From positions 1 through 64,000 of the forward strand of contig JAGATQ010000006.1 in assembly GCA_017621205.1 (NCBI GenBank): a stretch of DNA of 64,000 bases, written 5' to 3'. The notes under the pieces are model-generated. The model was not told the DNA's origin and ran no database searches. It saw only the letters and a program-made list of their open reading frames with translations. The stretch's first letter is position 1. The number at the start of each line of letters is the position of its first letter. This DNA comes from Lachnospira sp. (GTDB lineage: Bacteria > Bacillota > Clostridia > Lachnospirales > Lachnospiraceae). Positions 53,962 through 62,801 of the stretch are shown one piece after another. The translations under genes and the position numbers were made by a program.

Positions 53962-56350
53962 ATGGAAGACCATAATAAGCATGTGTCTCATTATGGTGAT
54001 GGCAGGAAGTGCTGTTCTTCCACATGGAACCATACAGCTTAGGGTAAATGCACAGAAAAGCAACACGAAAACGCTGATTATTGGAGGAACAAACCGCTCC
54101 TTGATTGCAAAATCAAAAAAAGGAAATATTTATACCTACCGTTCCAGTAATTCTAAGATTGCCAGTGTTTCCGCGAATGGGGTTGTGACAGGCAGGAAGA
54201 AAGGAAAGGTCAATGTGGTTCGTTATGTAACCCAAAATAAACGGACGAAGATAGATAAGGTGCAGAGTTACCGGGTGCAGAAGTTTTCGATTACCGGAAA
54301 GAAGGTGATTTATACAACGGGAAGCTACCAGTATAAAACGAATGGTACAGGTGTGCATTGGAAAATAAGCTCTAAAAAATATGCCACCATTTCTAAAAAA
54401 GGAAAGGTAAAAGCGAAGAAAGCAGGGACGATTACCTTAACTGCCCAAAGCGGAAAGCAGAGCATAAAAAAGAAAATAAAGATAAAAAAGGATGTCATTG
54501 ACCATATTGTGGCGGAATATAAACAGCCAACTGCGTATTTGGGTAATACACTTAAGCGGGAGGATTTGGAAGTATATGCGGTCTATAAGAGTGGCAGAAA
54601 AGTAAAGATTTCAGATTATGAAATGAGTAAGACAAGCTTTCAGACGAATGGTGCGGAAACAATTACATTGCAATATGGAGATTTTTCCTACAAGCTTAAG
54701 ATTCCGGTTGCTGAAAAGAAGATAACGTCATTACAGCCAAGCTATACAGGGGCAGGACTGGCAGTAGGACAGAGTGTTAACCATCAGGATATCGGTGTTC
54801 TTGCAGTATATAATGATGGTTCTAGCAGGCAGCTTGGGGCAGAGGAGTATGTGTTATCGAATACGGTGGCAAAAGAAAAGGGGTTATTGCGTGTTATTGT
54901 TACACATGCGCAAAGTGGAATACAGGTTACAGTGGCTGTACCGGTTACGATGCTGGCTATCATGGGGGTAGATGCTAATTATAATGGTGTAGTATATAAA
55001 GAGGAAGGGGTGGATGTTTCAAAGATAAAAATTGTTGTTACTTATGAGGATGGTTCTACGGGAATTGTAGATGCATCCGATATCCGTATTGGCAGTGTGG
55101 AGGATGAAGATGGAACAGTAAAAATGGTTCTGTATTATACGGTGGATGGAGTGGAGTATTCTACTGTTCTTTCGGCAGAAAAAAAGAGTGTGAGACAAAA
55201 TCCAACAGGAATAAAAGTGACAAAGGCAATTACAAATCTGAAAAAGGGGGAGAGTCTGGATTTGTCACAAATTGAGGTTATGGAGCTATATGAGGATGGA
55301 AGCTCTGAGGTGGTGACTGGATTTTCTTCGGATTATAATGTGGCAGACGAGACGTTAGGAACAAGAGAAGTTACAATTACCTATGGGGAGTTTACCACGG
55401 TTATGCCAGTGACTGTGGAGGAACGAAAGGTAATTTCGCTCACTGCTACGAATCCTACCTCCTGCAGTTTTGTAGGGGAGGCATTAAATCCAACTGGCAT
55501 TGCAGTAACTGCCACTTATGATACCGGGGAAAGTGAGGTGGTGGATGGATGGACCACAAGCTATGTTCCGGGAGTGGGAGTTGGCACCCATGCCGTTACA
55601 GTGTATTATGGTGGTGTAAGCTGTACAATTCAGGTATTAGTGGAGCAGCATTTACAGGTTAGTGCATCAACTTCGTCAACAATTGTAAAGCATCCGGTGA
55701 ATGTTTCGTTGAACCAGACAGATGTAAGTTGTAGTGTAATCGCGGGTTCTGCTATGGTTAGTGATACCAAGTCATTGAATAATACCATTACTCCATTGTC
55801 AGAGGGAGCTGTTGTTGTGCAGTACACGAGAATATCAACGGGTGAGACAGCACAGGTGAGTTTACAGGCAAGTGCCTTTAAGTTAAGCTATGTTAATACA
55901 GCAGGAGGTAATTGTGCGGTAGGAGATACATTACGGTTTACGACGAATGCCAATGCTCAGTTTAAGCAGGTTATGGTAGATGAAAATGGAAGTGTAACAC
56001 AGAGTACTTCTTCTTCCGCATCCCAGACACATAGCTTTACTACCAGAAAGACAGGAAAGCTAACAGTATATGCAATTGATATGGTTACTGGGGTTACTTT
56101 ACAAAAAGATGTGAATGTTTATAAGGAACTGGCAATCAATGGTAGCAGTAGTGTAGTTGTTGGAAAGACGGTTACTTTGACGACGACAAAGCAACAGGTT
56201 TCTTGGAGTAGCAGTAATAAGGCGGTTGCAACGGTTTCTGCTGGGGGAAAGGTTAAAGGAATCAAGGCGGGAACAGTTACAATCACTGCGGCTTTTCCGG
56301 AATATGGTGGTCGTACAGTTACGAAAAAAATTACGGTTAAGAAGAGCTAG
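53939..56350 (+). CDS. Secreted multi-domain protein with bacterial Ig-like domains
   Basis: 803 residues from the ATG at 53939 (AGGAGG upstream); the longer frame begins inside the previous gene. Signal peptide (about 1-38). Big_2-like repeats at both ends (SSNSKIASVSANGVVTGRKKG; SSNKAVATVSAGGKVKGIKAG) flank several Big_3-like repeats (LEVYAVYKSGRKVKI, IGVLAVYNDGSS, VMELYEDGSSEVV, IAVTATYDTGES). These folds serve as stalks or adhesins. No wall anchor is visible, so it may be released or held by its partner. Confidence 0.85.
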   Translation: MNRGTKNKWKTIISMCLIMVMAGSAVLPHGTIQLRVNAQKSNTKTLIIGGTNRSLIAKSKKGNIYTYRSSNSKIASVSANGVVTGRKKGKVNVVRYVTQNKRTKIDKVQSYRVQKFSITGKKVIYTTGSYQYKTNGTGVHWKISSKKYATISKKGKVKAKKAGTITLTAQSGKQSIKKKIKIKKDVIDHIVAEYKQPTAYLGNTLKREDLEVYAVYKSGRKVKISDYEMSKTSFQTNGAETITLQYGDFSYKLKIPVAEKKITSLQPSYTGAGLAVGQSVNHQDIGVLAVYNDGSSRQLGAEEYVLSNTVAKEKGLLRVIVTHAQSGIQVTVAVPVTMLAIMGVDANYNGVVYKEEGVDVSKIKIVVTYEDGSTGIVDASDIRIGSVEDEDGTVKMVLYYTVDGVEYSTVLSAEKKSVRQNPTGIKVTKAITNLKKGESLDLSQIEVMELYEDGSSEVVTGFSSDYNVADETLGTREVTITYGEFTTVMPVTVEERKVISLTATNPTSCSFVGEALNPTGIAVTATYDTGESEVVDGWTTSYVPGVGVGTHAVTVYYGGVSCTIQVLVEQHLQVSASTSSTIVKHPVNVSLNQTDVSCSVIAGSAMVSDTKSLNNTITPLSEGAVVVQYTRISTGETAQVSLQASAFKLSYVNTAGGNCAVGDTLRFTTNANAQFKQVMVDENGSVTQSTSSSASQTHSFTTRKTGKLTVYAIDMVTGVTLQKDVNVYKELAINGSSSVVVGKTVTLTTTKQQVSWSSSNKAVATVSAGGKVKGIKAGTVTITAAFPEYGGRTVTKKITVKKS

Positions 56351-56437
56351 TACAGCAATATGTAATTAAGCAGATTTTATTATATTGGATACGAAAGCAT
56401 CTTATATGATTATCATTACATGTATTTCAAGGTGTAG

Positions 56438-57670
56438 TTATATAAGATGCTTAATTGATAAGTAATCCGGTATTCCATTTTTATATCGGATATGTGGTTC
56501 TCCTTCAATTAAAGGACGGAGATAAGTAATCATATCATCAGTGACATCATTGCCTGCGTCGTTAATCCATTCTAAGGGAACTGCTTTGGCGGCATTGGCA
56601 ACATCACTGACAGCAACATTGCCGACAGATACCTTATACGGCTTCTGTGATTCCCGGTTTAGGGTGAGCATAATGGAGGACAGTCCCATTTCGGCTGCTT
56701 TCACTGCTTCTGTTCCTAGTAAGAAAGCTTCATTAATATCTGTTAAGGAAGAGATATGCATAGCACTTCGCTGCAGTACATTCAGTTCGATGGAACGTAC
56801 CTTACAGCCAATGGTAGACTTTACTAGATGTTCTAATGCTTTTCCGGTTCCGCTTAGCTGCATATGACCGAATTTATCAGCAGAAGCCTTAGAGGCACTG
56901 ATGTAATTCCCATCGCTGTCATGGATTCCTTCAGAAACAGCTACAATCACATTTTTATTCTTTTTTAGCAATAGGTTTAAATCATTTATAAATTGAAAGG
57001 TAGAAAAATCACGCTCAGGAAGATAGATTAAGTCTGGTGCGTGGGAGTAGTCATTGCGGGCAAGTGCAGAGGCAGCAGTCAGCCAGCCGGCATCACGTCC
57101 CATAATTTCTACAATCGTTACGCTTTCGATGTCGTAAATATAGGTATCGTGTGAAATTTCAAGCATGGAGGTAGCGACAAATTTGGCGGCGGAACCAAAG
57201 CCCGGTGTATGGTCGGTTTCCATTAAATCGTTGTCAATGGTTTTTGGAATACCAATAATAGAAATGTCATAATTAATTGTTTTTGCATATTGGCTCAGCT
57301 TGTCTACCGTGTCCATGGAATCATTACCACCAATATAAAAAAAGGCATGAATATCCATTTGGCGGAAGGTTTCAAAAATAAAGTTGTATTGTTCCTCGTT
57401 ATCCTTATAATCAGGAAGCTTGTATCGGCAGGAGCCTAAGTACATTGCCGGTGAAGTCATTAGGGTGTGGACTGCCTGTTCATTTTTCTCAAAGGTTTCA
57501 TTGAGGGCAATAATCTTATGTTGTAATACACCTTGAATACCATTGATAGAGCCGTATATTGTATGGAAGGAATTACTTTTGATAGCAGCATCAATCACTC
57601 CTGCCAGACTTGCATTGATGGCAGCAGTTGGTCCTCCGGATTGTGCGACAAGGCAGTTCATTTTTTTCAT
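56438..57670 (-). CDS. Pyrophosphate-dependent 6-phosphofructokinase
   Basis: 410 residues. The phosphate-donor loop reads GGNDS (114-118), with Asp where ATP enzymes have Gly, and the catalytic loop reads PKTIDND (142-148), with Lys where ATP enzymes have Gly. Both changes mark PPi use. It phosphorylates fructose 6-phosphate reversibly in glycolysis. Shine-Dalgarno GGAGG before the ATG. Donor choice is inferred from these residues. Confidence 0.9.
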   Translation of the reverse strand: MKKMNCLVAQSGGPTAAINASLAGVIDAAIKSNSFHTIYGSINGIQGVLQHKIIALNETFEKNEQAVHTLMTSPAMYLGSCRYKLPDYKDNEEQYNFIFETFRQMDIHAFFYIGGNDSMDTVDKLSQYAKTINYDISIIGIPKTIDNDLMETDHTPGFGSAAKFVATSMLEISHDTYIYDIESVTIVEIMGRDAGWLTAASALARNDYSHAPDLIYLPERDFSTFQFINDLNLLLKKNKNVIVAVSEGIHDSDGNYISASKASADKFGHMQLSGTGKALEHLVKSTIGCKVRSIELNVLQRSAMHISSLTDINEAFLLGTEAVKAAEMGLSSIMLTLNRESQKPYKVSVGNVAVSDVANAAKAVPLEWINDAGNDVTDDMITYLRPLIEGEPHIRYKNGIPDYLSIKHLI

Positions 57671-57846
57671 GGGTAACCTCCTGATTTGTTTCTGTGTGTA
57701 AATTATAAATGCACATAATTATTAGTATTATAAAACAATAAAGATAAGCATGCAAGGTAATCAATACAACAATCTTTATAACTTGCAAAAATTGACTAAT
57801 AGGATAAATTTGGTTTGAAAAATATAATTTCTTTGTACATTTTTAC

Positions 57847-57875
57847 TTGCAAGATACATATACTTATAGTATAAT
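57847..57875 (+). promoter_or_regulatory. Promoter of the 6S-like RNA
   Basis: TTGCAA, 17 bases, TATAAT. Transcription would begin near 57883. Confidence 0.7.
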
Positions 57876-57882
57876 TCAATTA

Positions 57883-58102
57883 AAGAAATTCCTGAAGTGT
57901 ACGAAAACTTCTACTATTTTGAACCTACATTACGAGAAACGGAACTCCTATATTTATATAGTAATATCAAGCCTCCTTGTTAGTGGAAGATAGATCTATA
58001 TGTGCGGAAATCCACCTAGCCAAAGCTAGGGCGTCAAAATGTAGAAAACGGCACCTTGGGAGCTTTAACTTGAAAAGAAAGCAGCAGGAATGCTGCTTTT
58101 TT
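57883..58102 (+). ncRNA. ssrS: 6S-like RNA candidate
   Basis: An independent unit with a strong promoter and terminator and no frame. The ends pair (TCCTGAAGTG near 57889 with CACCTTGGGA near 58052), then TTCTAC with GTAGAA and CTACATT with AATGTAG, giving a long interrupted rod with bulges, as in 6S RNA, which binds the housekeeping RNA polymerase. Size (about 180 nt before the terminator stem) fits. Identity is by shape only. Confidence 0.55.
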
Positions 58103-58104
58103 CA
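58078..58104 (+). terminator. Terminator of the 6S-like RNA
   Basis: AAAGCAGCA pairs with TGCTGCTTT, followed by T6. Confidence 0.85.
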
Positions 58105-58163
58105 TGTAATAAATAGCCCACTTTTTCCATATAACATTATTAGTATACGAGAGGAGGGAAGCA

Positions 58164-60461
58164 ATGAAAAAACGTTTTGTAATCTTGATTGGTCTAACAG
58201 CCATCGTCGTAGGGATTGTTATTTTTTCCAATGGTTTGTTTCAGAGAAAGGAACATACCATTAATCGGGCTGAAGTAGCGAAGATGGTCGTTTTGATGCT
58301 AGAGTCACAGGATAATGTGGAGGAAAGCCTGTTGAAAAATGAATATCAGGATGTAAAGGCAGATGACGAGTACGCCAAATATATAGCAGAAGCGGTGCGG
58401 CTGAATCTAATTACTATTGATAGTGAACATAATCAATTTTATCCAGAGAAGAATTTCACCTATAAAGATGCCGGAGAATTGTTACTTGCATTGGGGGAGG
58501 ATACTGCAAAATTCTCTTATTCTTTCCGGAGCAAACGGGCAATGAGCCGGAAGGAATTTTTCGCTATGTATGAGATACTTCTTATGGATTACAAGGAAAA
58601 AACGCAAGTTGCAGAAAAACAGGTGGTACTATTAGACTACAATAAGGAAAAACAGAATATTCGTACGACTGATGGAGAATTCCACAATGTGGATGGAGCA
58701 CTTTCCGATTATGTTGGCAAGGTTGTTTCATTTTATGCACAGAATCAAGTGTTTGTTATGTTTAAGGGAATTTATCAGGAAAGTATCACCTTGTCTAATG
58801 TCTGGTGTCAGGAAATAACAGAAAAAAATATTTCTTTTTTTTCCAATGGCAGTTTTGTGTCGATGCAGGGCAGTGGTTTAGAGACAGAATCAACCAAACG
58901 AGGTGTAGCAGATATTGTGATTCGCAATCAAAAAATAGAACAGTTGACATTAAAAACGAATCAAATGTCAGGAAGGGTAATTTCCGTGCAGGATGGAACA
59001 GTCGAATTGGATAACGGCAGATTTCCATTACATAAGGATGCACCGATATATGTTGCTTTTGATGAAGTGAAACAGCTTTATATGAAAAATGCCCTGATGA
59101 GTTACGAGAGGGTGAACCTTGTCATGGATGGGGAGGAGATATGTGCCATCTATGTTTCGGAATCTGCACAGACGAAGCAGATTCGTGTTTTAATTAATAC
59201 AACAGGGTTTTCCTCTAAATTTCATGATAAGGTTACAATTTCTTCTGAGCAGGATTACATTGTAGTGAAAAATGGTGAACAGGAGACAGTGGCAGCCGGG
59301 AAGGATACGAGCTTTTCTAAGGATGCACCGGAGTTTTCAAATGGGCGGATTGTCATAAAACCAGTTAAGGAGCATGGAACACTTACACTAAAAAGCATCG
59401 AACGGGGATATGGGAATCCGGTTTATCACGGAAGCATAGAGCTTTCTCTTGGCGAGGAGGGAATAGTAGTTGTAAATGAGGTTGGATTTGAGACCTATCT
59501 ATATGCTGTGGTTCCAAGTGAGATGCCGGTATCCTATGGTGCAGAGGCATTAAAAGTACAGGCGGTTTGTGCCAGAAGCTTTGCTTATGCTAATCTGCTG
59601 GAATCTTCCTTTAGTGAATATGGAGCACATCTAGATGATAGTGTCAATAGTCAGGTTTATAATAATTCCCGAGAATGTGAAGAAAGTATTGCTGCTGTTG
59701 ACAGCACCAGTGGGCAGGTGCTTTACGCAGGCAAGAAGCTGGTGACGACCTATTTCTTTTCTACCTCCTGTGGGCATACCGGTAATGCAGGGGATGTGTG
59801 GCAATCTGGTGGGAACACTCCCAAGTATCTAACCGGGCGGCTGCAGGCAGCAGAAGGGAAGGTGCTGCATCTAAATGAAGAGGGAATTTTCCGCAATTTT
59901 ATTGACGATGCAGATGGGTATGATTTTTTTGAAAAGGATGTCAACTGGTTTCGGTGGACGGTTACCATGAGCAAGGAACAGATTCAAAAGGCAATCGACA
60001 CTAATCTTGCTGCTGTTTTAAAATATGTGAAGGTAAAAAATAAAAATGGTAAATATGTCAGCCGGGAAATCGCTACTATCGGGGAATTTCAGGATATGAA
60101 GGTGCAGCAGAGGAGTGAGACGGGAGTATTAAAGAGTTTGATTATAACTGGGAGTGAAGCAGAGATTATGATATCTTCAGAGTACGGAATCCGAAAGCTT
60201 CTCGGTAACAGCGAGGTGGAGATTACCCTGCGGGATGGCAGCAGAACAAGTCAGGCAATGCTGCCAAGCGGATACTTTTATCTGGAAAAGCATAAAGATG
60301 ATACCGGGGCAATCAGCCAGATATCCTATAATGGTGGTGGCTATGGTCATGGAGTTGGCATGAGCCAGAATGGAGTGAAAGCGATGAATGAGCGTGGATA
60401 TACGTTAGAACAGATGCTGGAGTATTTCTTTCCGGAAACGAAGCTTACGAGCATATACTAG
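58164..60461 (+). CDS. SpoIID/LytB-domain protein
   Basis: 765 residues. N-terminal membrane helix (about 5-25), an SLH-like segment (30-110) and a long middle region precede the SpoIID domain (about 425-765), with the catalytic-Glu context VVPSEMPVSYGAEALKVQA and the Cys/His motif FFSTSCGHTGNAGD. SpoIID is a lytic transglycosylase that trims peptidoglycan during spore engulfment; LytB-type relatives act in growing cells. The N-terminal additions suggest a wall-attached relative rather than SpoIID itself. Confidence 0.85.
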   Translation: MKKRFVILIGLTAIVVGIVIFSNGLFQRKEHTINRAEVAKMVVLMLESQDNVEESLLKNEYQDVKADDEYAKYIAEAVRLNLITIDSEHNQFYPEKNFTYKDAGELLLALGEDTAKFSYSFRSKRAMSRKEFFAMYEILLMDYKEKTQVAEKQVVLLDYNKEKQNIRTTDGEFHNVDGALSDYVGKVVSFYAQNQVFVMFKGIYQESITLSNVWCQEITEKNISFFSNGSFVSMQGSGLETESTKRGVADIVIRNQKIEQLTLKTNQMSGRVISVQDGTVELDNGRFPLHKDAPIYVAFDEVKQLYMKNALMSYERVNLVMDGEEICAIYVSESAQTKQIRVLINTTGFSSKFHDKVTISSEQDYIVVKNGEQETVAAGKDTSFSKDAPEFSNGRIVIKPVKEHGTLTLKSIERGYGNPVYHGSIELSLGEEGIVVVNEVGFETYLYAVVPSEMPVSYGAEALKVQAVCARSFAYANLLESSFSEYGAHLDDSVNSQVYNNSRECEESIAAVDSTSGQVLYAGKKLVTTYFFSTSCGHTGNAGDVWQSGGNTPKYLTGRLQAAEGKVLHLNEEGIFRNFIDDADGYDFFEKDVNWFRWTVTMSKEQIQKAIDTNLAAVLKYVKVKNKNGKYVSREIATIGEFQDMKVQQRSETGVLKSLIITGSEAEIMISSEYGIRKLLGNSEVEITLRDGSRTSQAMLPSGYFYLEKHKDDTGAISQISYNGGGYGHGVGMSQNGVKAMNERGYTLEQMLEYFFPETKLTSIY

Positions 60462-60471
60462 TGTACTGCAT

Positions 60472-61311
60472 TTATATGGGAAGATAGGATTTATCCTGTT
60501 CCGGTTCCCCGAAAATATAGTTGTTTAGTTCGCTCCCGATAAATAAAATAAACATGCAAAAGTAAAGCCACAGAAGGGTCAGCATAATACCTGCAATAGA
60601 GCCATACATAATGGCGAAGTTATTAAAGTTATCGATGTAAATGGAGAATCCCAATGAGATGGCAATCCAGCCGATGGTTGACAAAATGGCACCGGGCAGA
60701 CTATGAAGCAGGGTGCCTTTTTTGTCGGGTACGAAGCGGTAAAAAATCATAAAAAATAGTAGCAGCAGACAAATGGATACAATCATTCGCAGTGTGCCGA
60801 AGGTTTTTGCCATATCATCCAGAAAATCAATGTGTTTTAAAAGCTGATGGAATATCTGGTTGCCGAAGACTAAAAGCACGATTAAGAGTACCATTGCAAA
60901 GGAAAAAAGCAGAGTATATAACGTACAGGTAATACGGACTACAAAGTAATTGTTACTTTTACGGAAATTGGTAATCGTATTAAATCCATTTTTTATGGAC
61001 ATCACTCCCTTGGAGGCAGACCAGAGGGTGACAATGATGGACAAAGAGAGCAGGGCTCCTGTAGAATTATGAAAGGTATCCATAATCAATGGCTCCACAT
61101 ATCTATATATCGCTTCTGGAATAAAAGATATAATCATTTGTTCAATCTCACTGTCTGTGATTGGAACAAATTGTATTAAGCTCATCATGGAGATAAGAAA
61201 AGGAAAAAAGGAAAGCACGGTAAAAAAGGCAGCCTGTGCTGCGTAAGCAGATAGATGATGTCTGGCAATCCGGTCACCAAAATCAAATAAAAATGCGATT
61301 AATTTCAGCAT
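60472..61311 (-). CDS. YihY/BrkB-family membrane protein
   Basis: 279 residues with six hydrophobic helices. Family features include AAQAAFFTVLSFFPFL near the start, LWSASKGVMSI and GSIAGIMLTLLWLY. Once called ribonuclease BN, the family has no proven nuclease role. It is convergent with the SpoIID-type gene, ten bases apart. Confidence 0.88.
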   Translation of the reverse strand: MLKLIAFLFDFGDRIARHHLSAYAAQAAFFTVLSFFPFLISMMSLIQFVPITDSEIEQMIISFIPEAIYRYVEPLIMDTFHNSTGALLSLSIIVTLWSASKGVMSIKNGFNTITNFRKSNNYFVVRITCTLYTLLFSFAMVLLIVLLVFGNQIFHQLLKHIDFLDDMAKTFGTLRMIVSICLLLLFFMIFYRFVPDKKGTLLHSLPGAILSTIGWIAISLGFSIYIDNFNNFAIMYGSIAGIMLTLLWLYFCMFILFIGSELNNYIFGEPEQDKSYLPI

Positions 61312-61414
61312 AGTGCGTTTTCTCCTTTCCTATAGTTAATAGGCAATCGTTATAATAGTATACCAGAAATTTCAAAAAAAGAAAGTTTTTTCTTTGGGTA
61401 TGAGGTATTTTTCA

Positions 61415-61442
61415 TTGACATTTTCTTTAGATATGTTACAAT
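61415..61442 (+). promoter_or_regulatory. Promoter of pheST
   Basis: TTGACA, 16 bases, TACAAT, upstream of the T-box leader. Confidence 0.7.
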
Positions 61443-61449
61443 GATAGGG

Positions 61450-61737
61450 TTAAAAGGCTTTGATGACATATAGTAATGATGTATTTTCCTTAAGAGAGTC
61501 CGAATCACTGGCTGGAAGTTTGGATAGGTTCAGATGCATTGTGAATTTCCTGTTGGAGCCGCAATTTTGAAGAGAGATATTTGAAGAGGCTTTAGAGAGT
61601 TTGTTTCAGATAGTTCCTGGTAGAGATTGACGTCGCTACGCGTTAAGTAGAAGAGAGCCTGAATGTTAAGTTTGGGAACTAGGGTGGTACCGCGATAATT
61701 CGTCCCTATGTGTGTATGCACATAGGGATTTTTATAT
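61450..61737 (+). promoter_or_regulatory. T-box leader (tRNA-Phe sensing)
   Basis: The T-box consensus AGGGTGGTACCGCG lies at 61681-61694, followed by a terminator stem (CCCTATGTG with CACATAGGG) and T5. A TTC at 61547-61549 in the likely specifier loop fits phenylalanine. Uncharged tRNA-Phe would stabilise the antiterminator and switch on pheST. Confidence 0.92.
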
Positions 61738-61761
61738 TTATTTAAAGAAGGAGTAAAGAAG

Positions 61762-62781
61762 ATGAAAGAAAAGTTAAATGCCATTCGGCAGGCTGCGTTA
61801 AAGCAGATTGAAAATGCAAAGGACCTGGATGCATTGAATGACATCCGCGTATCTGTTCTTGGTAAGAAGGGGGAGCTGACACAGGTGCTTAAGAGCATGA
61901 AGGATGTGGCAGCCGAGGAGCGTCCGGTTATCGGACAGATGGTCAATGATACCCGTTCTGCTATTGAGGCTCTGCTCGAGAAGGAGAGAACAATATTGAC
62001 CCGCAAGCTTCGTGAAGAGAAGATGAAAAAGGAAGTCATTGATGTAACCCTGCCGGGAAAAAAGAAGATGACAGGACACCGCCATCCGAATCAGATTGCG
62101 TTGGAGGATTTGGAGAGAGTATTTATTGGTATGGGGTATGAGGTCGTAGAGGGACCGGAGGTAGAATACGATAAGTATAACTTTGAGCTGCTCAATATTC
62201 CTGCCAATCATCCTGCTAAGGACGAACAGGATACCTTTTATATTACGAAGGATATCCTGCTTCGGACGCAGACCTCTCCGGTACAGGCAAGAATTATGGA
62301 GACGGGAAGAATGCCAATTCGGATTATTTCTCCGGGAAGAGTATTCCGGTCAGACGAGGTGGATGCGACACATTCGCCTTCTTTCCATCAGGTAGAGGGA
62401 TTGGTGGTTGATAAGGGAATTACTTTTGCAGATTTGAAGGGAACGATTAATCAGTGGGCAAAGGAGTTTTTTGGACCAGATACCAGGACGAAATTCCGTC
62501 CGCACCATTTTCCTTTTACGGAGCCGAGTGCAGAGGTTGATGTTACCTGCTTTAAATGTGGTGGCAAGGGATGCCGCATGTGTAAAGGTAGCGGATGGAT
62601 TGAGATTCTCGGATGTGGAATGGTTCATCCCAAGGTACTAAAGGATTGTGGTATTGACCCAGAGGTTTACAGTGGTTTTGCCTTTGGTATTGGCTTGGAG
62701 CGTGTGGCACTGTTAAAATATGAGATTGATGATATGCGTCTGCTCTATGAAAACGACAAGCGTTTCTTAGACCAGTTTTAG
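61762..62781 (+). CDS. pheS: Phenylalanyl-tRNA synthetase alpha chain
   Basis: 339 residues: an N-terminal coiled coil, then the class II catalytic core with TPVSxx-type motif 2 region (SPGRVFRSDEVDATHSPSFHQ) and motif 3 (FGIGLERVALLKY). It charges tRNA-Phe together with PheT. First gene after the T-box. Confidence 0.97.
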   Translation: MKEKLNAIRQAALKQIENAKDLDALNDIRVSVLGKKGELTQVLKSMKDVAAEERPVIGQMVNDTRSAIEALLEKERTILTRKLREEKMKKEVIDVTLPGKKKMTGHRHPNQIALEDLERVFIGMGYEVVEGPEVEYDKYNFELLNIPANHPAKDEQDTFYITKDILLRTQTSPVQARIMETGRMPIRIISPGRVFRSDEVDATHSPSFHQVEGLVVDKGITFADLKGTINQWAKEFFGPDTRTKFRPHHFPFTEPSAEVDVTCFKCGGKGCRMCKGSGWIEILGCGMVHPKVLKDCGIDPEVYSGFAFGIGLERVALLKYEIDDMRLLYENDKRFLDQF

Positions 62782-62801
62782 TATAGGAGGTAAAGATTAA
62801 G

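Noticed and set aside
60472..61311. Ribonuclease BN
   Set aside because: The old name for YihY proteins is known to be wrong; the sequence is an integral membrane protein without nuclease motifs.
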